Assembly: GCA_001695595.3 (NCBI GenBank)
Contig: MBPM02000008.1
Location: forward strand, 124,001-188,000
DNA from: Plasmopara viticola
Taxonomy: Eukaryota > Oomycota > Peronosporomycetes > Peronosporales > Peronosporaceae
Reading direction: 5' to 3'
DNA: 64,000 nucleotides
Below the pieces are notes generated by a model that saw nothing but the letters and a program-made list of their open reading frames with translations, searched no databases and was not told the origin of the DNA. The stretch's first letter is position 1. Each line of letters starts with the position of its first letter. A program made the translations under genes and the position numbers. Of the stretch, positions 55,792-64,000 are shown piece after piece.

Positions 55792-56399
55792 TTAGTGTAA
55801 CAGCTGAGACGTGACGAGCTCCCACGATAACGAGTCGGCTCTTGACTCGATTGCCGTGATAAGAAACGCGTACGACTCGCTGAGACTTGCCAAAAGCGTA
55901 ATCATCAGGTCGTCCTCGCTAACCGGAGCACCCACAGGGTCGAGCTGCTCCGCCAGCGTCTTAATTTTGTTAATGTGCGCGAGCACATCTTCTCCTTCAT
56001 CCATCTTGGCCGTGAAGAAGCGACGACGAAGAAAGAGCTTATTCGCAAGGCTCTTCTTCTCGAAGTGTCCCTCAAGCCGCGACCATGCATCGTGTGCCCC
56101 ACTTGCCGAACGAACCAACGGCAGCTGCGAATCCTCCATCGCAAGACAAATGATCGCGAGCGCCTTCCTCGACTTGCGCTTGACCGTGTTTTGGTCCAGC
56201 GCAGTAGGCAGGTGTTCCGGCTTGATCTTCCCGCTCACCGCTTCCCATAAGTCGCGCTCCTCCAGCACCATCTGCATCTTGAACTTCCATGTGTGAAAGT
56301 TTGTTCCATCGAACTAGTTGACGCGGTTGGTCGTGGAGGTGTCCATGGCGAGGGCGAAGTCGGTGTCGGAGTTTGGGAAGACGGAGCTTGGGCTCATAA
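55792..56399 (-). pseudogene. E14 gag
   Basis: Starts at the ATG in the primer-binding site (MSPSSVFPNSD). It has a TAG stop near 56313 (NRVN-stop-FDGTNF). The frame 56277-55792 covers EERDLWEAVSGKI, SQLPLVRSASGAHDAW, LRRRFFTAKMDEGEDV and SLSWELVTSQLLH. A stop near 55792 follows. Confidence 0.85.
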
Positions 56400-56401
56400 C
56401 C
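56390..56401 (-). other. Primer-binding site of E14
   Basis: GGTTATGAGCCC on the coding strand with the gag ATG inside. Confidence 0.78.
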
Positions 56402-56677
56402 TGAAGAAGGTCAAGTGTGCACAAATTGGTAAAACGCAAAATAAAATATTTCAAAGGTCCTTAGTTCGCAACTACATGCTACCTCTAAGCCAATGATTAT
56501 TCTAAGCCAATCAGAGCGACTTCCCATCCGGGCGCAATCATCTTCCCATCCCAAAGTCGATCTTTTGCCCATCTTGAAGTGGCTCCTCCAAGCAGTCATC
56601 AATTGATTGCAGATACCAGTACCTACCGATACGTAGTCACTGGTCGAGGAGTTTCTTTGCCACCATCTTCGACAACA
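56402..56677 (-). repeat. 5' LTR of E14 (276 bp)
   Basis: Class II LTR lacking about 3 bp at its primer-site end; ends at gacaaca. Confidence 0.88.
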
Positions 56678-56862
56678 ACGATTTATCGAAGCCAACCAGA
56701 GCGACTTACCATCCGGGCGCAATCACCTTCCCATCCCAAAGTCGATCTTCTGCCCATCTTGAACTGGCTCCTCCATGCAGTCATCAACTGATTGCAGATA
56801 CCTGTACTTACCGCTACGCACACGCTCGTCGAGGCGTTTCTTCGCCAACATTTTCGACAACA
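56678..56862 (-). repeat. Second, partial class II LTR next to E14
   Basis: A 185-bp copy of the LTR region from the atttatctaagcc motif to the cgacaaca end, in tandem with the E14 LTR. Confidence 0.85.
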
Positions 56863-57206
56863 ACGTTTTCGCCCGTTGTCAAGTACGTCACACTACGTCA
56901 CACTACGTATGGTGATTAGCTTGACAAAGTACTTCGGATGGTCCCTCGACCGACTTGATTATGTTACGGCATTTCTCTACGGTGTCATAAAAGAAGTCGT
57001 TTTTTGTGTGGTACCAGAAGGAGTGGAGCTCAAAGGTAATTTCGATTGCTTGGAGCTGTGAAAAGCAATTAACGGCCAAAAACAAGCATCACGAGTGTGG
57101 AACGAGACCTTTGATGAGTTTGTATGCTCCATTGGCTTTCGTGTATCTGCTTTCGACCCGTGCCTCTATATCAAGAACGTCAACGGCCACTGTATATTGC
57201 TACTGG
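56863..57206 (+). pseudogene. E15: plus-strand class I copia RT fragment
   Basis: Starts in FSPVVKYVTLR, where a 10-bp tandem duplication (gtcacactac) shifts frame near 56890-56909. It continues with YFGWSLDRLDYVTAFLYG (motif A, Val to Tyr after Asp), a stop at 57059-57061 (CLEL-stop), KQASRVWNETFDEFV and DPCLYIKNVNGHCILLLV, and is cut just before the catalytic YVDD by E16. It resembles E01 RT most closely. Confidence 0.86.
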
Positions 57207-57865
57207 TTCTCGCGGACACCAAGCTTATACTGCATTCCCTTTGCCTGAGCAAAACAGCCATCGGTTTCGAACGTGATTGGTTCAACATCCTTTGTGAAAC
57301 TTCTAACGGAGAAAAGATTGCGCGACAGCTTTGGAACATGCCATAATCCACAAAGCTTGCCCTTCTTGTTTCCGTGGGACGTTTTTATAGACATTATAAT
57401 GTCGCCAGTCCCGATCGCTTGAAGAACACCGTCGGCTGCGAGATGTACGTCCAACGGAGAAATTATCTTGTAATTTCTCATGATCTCTTTCGAAAATGTC
57501 ATGTGCTGCGTTGCACCCGAGTCAACCAGCCATAAGCAACTCGACTTGGTGGTGTTTGAGTTTCCACCAACCGAGAAGAAAAAATTACCAGAGTCGACTT
57601 CACTCTGCGCGGTATTTGCACGCTGTGTCGGCCGTTGCCGATCTGCGTTCTCACGAATTCTCACGGAGCACTTAGCGATCCAATGCCTGTGTTCTCCACA
57701 GTAATGGCACGCACTGCTGGCCTTAGCAGTCGCTTGGCGTCCCTTTTGCCGTCTGTTGTCCGACGTCGTAAACGCTTGTCCTTGCCCATGCGCGGCTCCA
57801 TCGACGCCACCGCCTTGTTCCTTGCGTTTCATCTCTGTAGTAGACGCGACGTCACAAGCTCTCAT
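57207..57865 (-). pseudogene. E16 zinc knuckle, protease and pre-integrase
   Basis: An open frame has CHYCGEHRHWIAKC (Gly to Arg in the knuckle), the protease VDSGATQHM, VHLAADGVLQAIG, HVPKLSRNLFSV and CFAQAKGMQYKLG, then the E15 junction. The protease box is intact. Confidence 0.87.
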
Positions 57866-58449
57866 GTCAGCGTGTCAGAGCGCGACTCCAGCGCCGTGAT
57901 GAGAAACTGGCACGAATCACACAGACTTCCAAGAAGCGTGATTACCAGTTCGTCCTCACTCACCGGGGTGCCCACCGCGTCAAGCTGCTCAGCCAACGTC
58001 TTAAGCTTGTTAATGTGCTCTATCACACCGTCGCCATCCTCCGTCGTCGTCGTGAAGAACCTGCGACGAAGGAAGAGCTTGTTTGCCAGGCTCCTCTTCT
58101 CGAGGTGTCCCTCCAACCTTGACCATGCACCATACGCATCCTTGGCTGAGCGAACCAGCGGCAACTGCGAGTCCTCCATCGCAAGACAGATTATCGCCAG
58201 CGCCTTTCGAACCTTACGCTTGAAGGTCGACTGGTCCATCGGATTACTCAGCTGCTCAAGCTTTATCTCCCCGCTCGCAACTTCCCAGAGGTCGCGCTCC
58301 TCCAACACCATTCGCATCTTGAACTTCCACGTATGGAAGTTCGCTCCGTCGAACTTGTTGATTCGGCTCGGTGTGGCGTCCATGGTGGCAGCGAAGGCGA
58401 TGTCAGAGGCGGGGGCAAAGAAGGCAGAGTCTGCGGGGCTTGGGCTCAA
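57862..58449 (-). pseudogene. E16 gag
   Basis: 195 open codons: SPSPADSAFFAPAS, SRINKFDGANFHTWKFKM, EERDLWEVASGEI, SQLPLVRSAKDAYGAW, LRRRFFTTTTEDGDGV, EQLDAVGTPVSEDELV. The primer-site ATG has become TTG (58449); the next in-frame ATG is at MDATPSR, about 22 codons on. A small deletion near 57840 breaks it from the knuckle frame. Confidence 0.87.
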
Positions 58450-58453
58450 AACC
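58442..58453 (-). other. Primer-binding site of E16
   Basis: GGTTTTGAGCCC on the coding strand: the ATG has mutated to TTG. Confidence 0.7.
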
Positions 58454-58643
58454 TAATGAAGGAAGGTTACTTGAGCTGTGGATGGCAAAATGCAAAGTGC
58501 ATATATTAATAAGGTCCTTAGTTCGCAACTATATGCTACCTCTAAGCCAATAATTTATCTAAGCCAATCAGAACGACTTGCCATCCGGGCGCAATCATCT
58601 TCCCATCCCAAAGCCGATCTTTTGCCCATTTTGAACCCGCTCC
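58454..58643 (-). repeat. Truncated 5' LTR of E16
   Basis: The first 190 bp from the primer-site side; the outer part is replaced by the E17 3' LTR. Confidence 0.88.
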
Positions 58644-58919
58644 TAATGAAGAAAGGTTACTTGAGCTGTAGATGGCAAAATGCAAAGCAAGTATATTTAT
58701 AAGGTCCGTAGTTCGCAACTGCATGCTCTAAGCCAATGATTTATCTAAGCCAATAAGAACGACTTCCCATCGGGGCGCGATCATCTTCCCATCCCGAAAC
58801 CGATCTTTTGCCCATCTTGAACCCGCTCCTTCAAGCAGTCATCAACTGATTGCAGATACCGGTACTTACCGATATGAAGTCGCAGGTCGAGGCGTTTCTT
58901 CACAGCATCTTCGACAACA
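58644..58919 (-). repeat. 3' LTR of E17 (276 bp)
   Basis: Class II LTR; about 26 bp shorter than the 5' LTR through two small deletions. Confidence 0.92.
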
Positions 58920-59587
58920 CTCCCACTCGACTCGTCAGCCTTCGCCTTCTGTATACCAAGCTTGCTTCGGAGTATACAAAACTGCATCGCAGGAATCGGC
59001 TTGGTCATTATGTCGGCTAGCATGTCGAGAGTAGAGATGTACTCGAGAATCACTTGACCATCTTCCACCTTTTCACGTACAAATTGATATCGAATGTCGA
59101 TGTGCTTGGTTCGTTTATGAGCCCCCGGGTTCTTCGCTAGTGCAATCGAGCCTTGATTATCTTCATAAATCTTCACCGCTGTATCCGGGGACATCTCGCT
59201 CAACTCACGCAAAAACGCCTTGAGCCAGATTGCCTCTTGCGTAGCTTCAGACAATGCCATGTATTCAGCTTCCGTAGACGATAGTGCCACTGTACGCTGT
59301 TTCTTGCTCTTCCAGCTGACACATCCACCGCTCATCATAAAGGCGTAGCCGCTCGTACCCCTTCGCGACAATGTGTCTCCGGCCCAGTCCGCATCCGAAA
59401 ATTCTTGCAAATTATCATGATTCAATGCTTGAAATTCAATGCCGTGCGTCCTTGTACCTTGAACTATCTGAAGACTCATTTTAACGCTTGCCAGTGTGTC
59501 GGACATGGGTCTGCTGCAAATTGGCTGAGTACTCCCACTGCCGCCGCGAGATCCGGACGCGTGCCGACCATAAGGTACATCAGGCAA
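58781..59587 (-). pseudogene. E17 RNase H, with frame extending into the 3' LTR
   Basis: After a frameshift near 59510 the frame holds FSDADWAGD (Asp), STEAEYMAL (Glu), KIYEDNQGS (Asp), HKRTKHIDIRYQFVREKV and ADIMTKPIP. It then crosses the polypurine tract (ESSGSVVEDA) and continues about 46 codons into the LTR to a stop at 58778. No stop occurs before the LTR. Confidence 0.88.
58920..58928 (-). other. Polypurine tract of E17
   Basis: GAGTGGGAG on the coding strand; the pol frame reads through it. Confidence 0.65.
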
Positions 59588-60428
59588 CCAACAGCATTTC
59601 GATATGGCACACCGGTCATAGTGTCACCGTGTTTGCATCCTCCTTCGCACATGGACTTGGTAAGTTTGAGTCCTGGATCTTGCGGCGTTCTAACGGGCTT
59701 GCTCTTTTCCATATTAAACTTGGTCAAAATCTCGCACGCAGACTTGGTTTGCCGCATCGTCAGAGTCCCGATCTTTAAATCTTGCTCAATCTCAATTCCA
59801 AGAAAGAAGTTAAGTTGCTTCAAATCCGTCATTTCGAATCGTTTGCTGAGTGCGTGCTTGGTTTCCTGGAGCATCTTGTAGTATTGCAGGCCAAAACTAG
59901 ATCGTCGACGTAAAGCGCTACGAACATCATGTTATGGCCATCCCGCTTCACATACACGCAGTGATCCGATTCACACTTCTTGAATTCCTGTCCCAACATA
60001 AAGTCGTCAATGGTCTTGTTCCACATGCGAGGTGATTGCTTCAGCCCGTACAGTGACCGCTGTAACTTGCACACATAGTCCGGGTTGGCCGTGTTTGTAA
60101 ATCCATCAGGCTGCGTCATGTAAATTTCTTCGTCAAGCTGACCGTTGAGAAATGCTGTTTTGACATCCATCGGGTGAATTGCGAGTCCGTACTTGGCAGC
60201 CAGACTGAGCAAAATCCGAATCGACGTAACTTGGCCACAACCCTAGGCGCAAACGTTTCTTCATAGTCAATGCCAAACTTCTGCGAAAGACCCTTGACCA
60301 CTAAACGCGCTTTGCAGCGCTCGATTTCGCCGGCTTGATTCTCCTTGACACGAAACACCCATCGACTGCCGATTGCCTTGCGTCCTTTTGAAAGGGGTAC
60401 GAGCGTCCATGTCGTGTTCTTTTGTCTC
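59476..60428 (-). pseudogene. E17 reverse transcriptase
   Basis: Three frames: [16 protein letters not shown] and [18 protein letters not shown] (60358-60116), then after a small insertion near 60235 motif [26 protein letters not shown] and the catalytic YVDD (60212-59829), then after a frameshift near 59885 [16 protein letters not shown] to VGTRPDLAAAVGVL (59874-59476). The RT core motifs survive but in separate frames. Confidence 0.87.
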
Positions 60429-61308
60429 CATTAAGCTGTGGGATATAAGGTGGCGTAAACTTCTGCTCGATACCACGTCGCTTGCAGAACTTGGCCATGT
60501 CACCCGATGTGTACTCACCACCATTATCGCAGCGAAGTGCTTTGACAACTTTGCCAGTCTGAGTTTTGGTAAACGCAACAAACTCGGCAAATTTGGTGGC
60601 AACGTCAGACTTGTTTCACAGCGAAAATACCGCTGTAAAGTGCGAGTACTCGTTTGTGAAAGTGACAAAATACCGCTTGCCGCTAAAAGTCGTCGACTGT
60701 AAAGGTCCACACACATCACTGTAAATTACTTCCAGCAGTTTCTTTGCATGATGAGGCGACACTGACATAAAACTCACTCGCGTTTGTTTGCCAAGTGCAC
60801 AACCATCACACAGCTCCCACTGTTTGACGAAAGCAAGATCAATGCCAACACCATAGTTTTTCTTGACGATAGTTTCAAGACCACTATGTCCAATGTGCCC
60901 AAGTCGAAGGGGCCAGAGGAAGGAAGTGGTGTCCCCATGACATCCCGACGAGCTTGTCAAATTGGCTTCGTTAGCGCTGACAGGCGTCATACACAGTTCA
61001 ACCAGCCCTTTGCCCTCGCGGGCTCCAAGCTTCCACTTCATTCCCTTTGCCTTCGCAAAACAGCCATCGTTTTCGAACGTGACCGGTCCACCATCCTTTG
61101 AAAAACGTCTAACAGAGGAAAGATTGCGCGATAGTTTTGAAATATGCCACACTCCACGAAGCATGCCCTTCTTGTTTCCGTAGGCCGTCTTCATAGACAT
61201 TACAATGTCGCCAGTCCTGATCGCTTGAACAACACCGTCGTCTGCGAGATGTACGTCCAACGGAGGAATTATCTTGTAATTTCTCATGATCTCTTTCGAA
61301 AATGTCAT
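60429..61308 (-). pseudogene. E17 integrase N-terminus and core, C-terminus deleted
   Basis: HLRLGHIGHSGL-type zinc text preceded by PLRLGHIGH (His to Pro at the first ligand), CDGCALGKQ, IYSDVCGPL (first Asp), CDNGGEY (second Asp, after frameshift near 60620), [12 protein letters not shown], then a direct fusion to RT-entry text near 60428. The catalytic Glu and the whole C-terminal domain are missing. Confidence 0.87.
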
Positions 61309-62259
61309 GTGCTGCGTTGCACCCGAGTCAACCAGCCATAAGCAACTCGACTTGGTGGTGCTTGAGTTTCCAGCAACCGAGAAGAGAAAATTACCAGAGT
61401 CGACTTCACTCTGCGCGATATTTGCACACTGTGTCGGCCGTTGCCGATCTGCGTTCTCACGAATTCCTTCGGAGCACTTAACGATCCAATGCCCGTGTTC
61501 TCCACAGTATTGGCACGCACTGCTGGCCTAAGCATTCGCTTGGCGTCCCTTGCGCCGTCCGTTGTCCGACGTCATAAACACTTGTCCTTGCCCATGCGCG
61601 GCTCCATCGACTCCGCCACCTTGTTCCTTGCATTTCATCACTTCGTGTAGTAGACGCGACGTCACAAGCTCCCATGTCAGCGTGTCAGAGCGCGACTCCA
61701 GCGCCGTGATGAGGAACTGGTACGAATCACACAGACTTTCAAGAAGCGTGATTACCACTTCGTCCTCACTCACCGGGGCGCCCACCGCGTCAAGCTGCTC
61801 AGCCAACGTCTTAAGCTTGTTAATGTGCTCTATCACACCGTCGCCATCCTCCGTCGTCGTCGTGAAGAACCTGCGACGAAGGAAGAGCTTGTTTGCCAGG
61901 CTCCTCTTCTCGTAGTGTCCCTCCAATCTTGACCATGCATCATACGCATCCTTGGCTGAGCGAACCAGCGGCAGCTGCGAGTCCTCCATCGCAAGACAGA
62001 TTATCGCCAGCGCCTTTCGAGCCTTACGCTTGAAGGTCAACTGGTCCATCGGGTTACTCAGCTTCTCAAGCTTGATTTCCCCGCTCGTAACTTCCCAGAG
62101 GTCGCGCTTCTCCAACACCATTCGCATCTTGAACTTCCACGTATTGAAGTTCGTCCCGTCGAACTTGTTGATTCGGCTCGGTGTGGCGTCCATGGTGGCA
62201 GCGAAGGCGATGTTAGAGGCGGGAGTGAAGAAGGCAGAGTCTGCGGGGCTTGGGCTCAT
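61309..62259 (-). pseudogene. E17 gag and protease
   Basis: The start is the ATG in the primer-binding site (MSPSPADSAFFTPAS). 243 codons are open: SRINKFDGTNFNTWKFKM, EKRDLWEVTSGEI, SQLPLVRSAKDAYDAW, LRRRFFTTTTEDGDGV, EQLDAVGAPVSEDEVV and WELVTSRLLHEVM. A stop near 61528 follows (ANA-stop) before the knuckle CQYCGEHGHWIVKC and the protease VDSGATQHM. Confidence 0.88.
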
Positions 62260-62263
62260 AACC
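62252..62263 (-). other. Primer-binding site of E17
   Basis: GGTTATGAGCCC on the coding strand with the gag ATG inside. Confidence 0.78.
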
Positions 62264-62565
62264 TAATGAAGAAAGATTACTTGAGCTGTAGATGGCAAAA
62301 TGCAAAGTGAATATATTTATAAGGTCCTTACTTCGCAACTACATGCTATCTCAAAGCCAATGATTTATCTAAGCCAATCAGAACGATTTACCATCCGGGC
62401 GCAATGATCTGTCCATCCGAGCGCTATCATCTTCCCATCCCGAAACCGATCTTTTGCCCATCTTGAACCCGCTCCTTCAAGCAGTCATCAACTGATTGCA
62501 GATACCGGTACTTACCGATATGAAGTCGCTGGTCGAGGTGTTTCTTCACAGCATCTTCGACAACA
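62264..62565 (-). repeat. 5' LTR of E17 (302 bp)
   Basis: Class II LTR, TGTTGTCGAAGATG to CTTCATTA on the coding strand; it abuts E18. Confidence 0.92.
62297..62310 (-). promoter_or_regulatory. Oomycete-type initiator candidate in E17 LTR
   Basis: TCACTTTGCATTTT on the coding strand, identical to the motif in E09 and E12. Confidence 0.45.
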
Positions 62566-62792
62566 CCTGTCACTATTGTGGAGAGCATGGGCATTGAATT
62601 GCCAAGTGCTCGGCTCGAATTCGCGACAACGCGGAGCGACAGCGACCGCAGCGTGCCAGTGTCGCGCAGAGTAACGATGACGACTTCGGCGACTATCTTT
62701 TCTCGGTTGGTGAAGCTGCCTATTCCACCAAGTCGAGCTGTGTGTAGCTGGTTGACTCACCCACTCAGCACAAGACATACTCGAAAGAGTAC
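62566..62792 (+). pseudogene. E18 zinc knuckle and defective protease
   Basis: The real frame reads CHYCGEHGH, a TGA in place of Trp (62596-62598), IAKCSARIRDNAERQ, DYLFSVGEAAYSTKSSCV, a TAG in place of Trp (62746-62748) and LVDSPTQHK. The TAG and the DSPT box are the same as in E14; the TGA is private. Confidence 0.88.
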
Positions 62793-64000
62793 ATGAAAAA
62801 CTACAAGAGAATTGACCCAGTGGGTGTGCATCTCGCGGATGATGGCGTAGTTCAAACTGTGGGAACGGGTGACATTGTTTTGTCGATGTTTACGCCTCGC
62901 GGAATGAAGAAGGGTGTTCTCTTTTCGGTTTGGCACATTCCCAAACTTTCGCGCAATTTATTCTCCGTTAGACGCTTTGCAAAGGATGTTGGTCCTGTTA
63001 CGTTTGAGCGCGACGGCTGCTTTGCTGACGAAAAAGGTCTTCGCTGGAAGTTGGGCGCTCGTGAAGGAAAGGGGCTGTTCAAGCTCTGCATGAAGCCAAT
63101 TATCGTGGACGAGGCCAATTTGACTAGCTCGTTGGGATGCCATGGGGGTACCACGTCGTGCCTCTGGCACCTTCGACTAGGTCACATTGGTCACGGTCGT
63201 CTTTTCACAATTGTTTCAAAAGGCTGTGGAGCAGATATTGACCTGAACTCTGTTAACAAGTGGGAGCTGTGTAAAGGATGCGCTCTTGGCAAACAGACAC
63301 GGGTAAGCTTCATGAAGTCGTCTTCAAACCGGGCGACAAAAGTGCTTGAAGTCATTCACAGCGATGTGTGTGGATCTATGCAGACGGGAACGTTCAGTGG
63401 TAAGCGATATTTCGTCACTTTTATTGACGAGAAGTCGCACTTTTGTGCTGTTTACTTGCTACTGAACGAGTCTGAGGTGGCCGACAAGTTTGCTACTTTC
63501 GTTGCGATGGCCGAAAACCAGACCAACATGCGCGTCAAATCACTTTGTTGTGATAATGGTGGCGAATACAGTTCTGGAGCAATGGCAAAGTTCTGTGCAG
63601 AGGGTGGAATTTTTCAGAAGTTTACGCCACCATACACACCACAACTAAATGGAGTCGCAGAACGAATGAATCGTACACTTGTTGAATGTGGACGGTGCAT
63701 ACTGGAGCACGCTAATCTTCCAGAAGCATATTGGGGTGAAGCTGTTTCAATTGCTGCGTTTCTTCGCAACCGATGTCCGACACGAGCCGTTGATCATGAT
63801 GTGTCGCCGTTCCAACTGTGGACTGGCAAGAAGCCTTCGTTGGCAAATTTAAAGGTATTTGGCTGCCATGCTTACGTCTCAATTCCTAAAGAGAAACGAT
63901 CCAAGTTTGATGCTCGTTCGGCTCGGTGCCGTTTTCTTGGCTATTCGGAACATGAAAAAGCGTAAAGGTTTGAAGAAGTTGCTAGCGGTCGCGTTCTAAT
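62793..64000 (+). pseudogene. E18 integrase (open for 390 codons, then stop)
   Basis: Open from MKNYKRIDPVGVHLADDG through HLRLGHIGHGR and CKGCALGKQ (zinc module), IHSDVCGSM (first Asp), CDNGGEY (second Asp), NGVAERMNRTL (Glu) and FLGYSEHEKA, where Tyr has become TAA at 63963-63965. The frame continues RFEEVASGRVL to the window edge. All DDE residues are present. Confidence 0.9.

Larger units (their letters stand above)
54139..56677 (-). mobile_element. E14: class II copia element without RT
   Basis: Gag to integrase and a 5' LTR; cut at the linker by the E13 LTR. It shares a dead protease site and an adjacent stop with the inverted copy E18. Confidence 0.87.
57207..58643 (-). mobile_element. 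E16: class II copia gag to pre-integrase, with partial 5' LTR
   Basis: A close relative of E13 and E17. Integrase is lost at the E15 junction, and the LTR loses its outer third at the E17 junction. Confidence 0.86.
58644..62565 (-). mobile_element. E17: class II copia element with both LTRs and an integrase-RT deletion
   Basis: About 3.9 kb. Both LTRs are complete at their ends (276 and 302 bp). A large internal deletion near 60430 fuses integrase to RT, which explains the short length. Flanking 5-mers (gctcc, cctgt) do not match. Confidence 0.9.
62566..64000 (+). mobile_element. E18: plus-strand class II copia fragment, inverted copy of E14
   Basis: Begins in the zinc knuckle at the E17 LTR and runs off the window in the integrase C-terminus. 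It is the reverse complement of about 55660-54240 and shares the unusual protease lesion of E14. Confidence 0.9.

Noticed and set aside
1..64000. Any single-copy host gene hidden between elements
   Set aside because: Every interval over 300 bp is accounted for by an element body, LTR or array unit; nothing outside these was recognisable.

Overview
The window is 64 kb of retrotransposon sequence with no recognisable host gene, tRNA or rRNA. I resolve 17 full or partial Ty1/copia elements, one solo LTR, one fragment of a different, gypsy-like gag, and a tandem array of about 20.8 kb built from one copia pol segment. Nearly all elements lie on the minus strand. The host is a eukaryote, most likely an oomycete (Peronosporales type): several LTRs carry a close match to the oomycete initiator consensus, and the gag/pol proteins resemble oomycete copia proteins. 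That placement is inference from family resemblance and was not searched.

Two copia classes are present. Class I (E01, E03, E04, E05, E08, E10, E15) has the protease motif [11 protein letters not shown], integrase text DICGPMEQ, reverse transcriptase text KWVFKIKRKADGS and LTRs of about 250-345 bp. Class II (E02, E06, E07, E09, E11, E13, E14, E16, E17, E18) has [25 protein letters not shown] and LTRs beginning TGTTGTCGAAGATG on the coding strand. Both have a primer-binding site complementary to the anticodon arm of initiator tRNA-Met (GGTTATGAGCCC on the coding strand). The gag ATG lies inside that site. In class I the pol stop codon lies inside the polypurine tract; in class II the frame runs on into the 3' LTR.

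Layout: E01 1-5179; E02 5180-7559; E03 7292-12005, sharing a chimeric LTR with E02; E04 (+) 12006-12642; E05 12643-15670; E06 15671-16650; tandem array 16651-37472; E07, the parent element of the array, 37473-38513; E08 with both LTRs 38514-43120; E09 43121-47595; E10 (+) 47596-49528; E11 49529-53083, split by solo LTR E12 at 51016-51316; E13 53084-54138; E14 54139-56862; E15 (+) 56863-57206; E16 57207-58643; E17 with both LTRs 58644-62565; E18 (+) 62566-64000. Many junctions have the right-hand LTR end of one element abutting the interior of the next, as in a nested pile seen from one side.

The most unusual feature is the array: 19 head-to-tail units plus one partial unit. The common period is 1127 bp. 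Each unit runs from the middle of the class II integrase to the start of reverse transcriptase, and every unit has the same RT-to-integrase joint, the same 54-bp integrase deletion and the same frameshift. Variants are reshuffled between units, so the units have recombined or converted one another. No element in the window looks autonomous; all carry stops, frameshifts or deletions.
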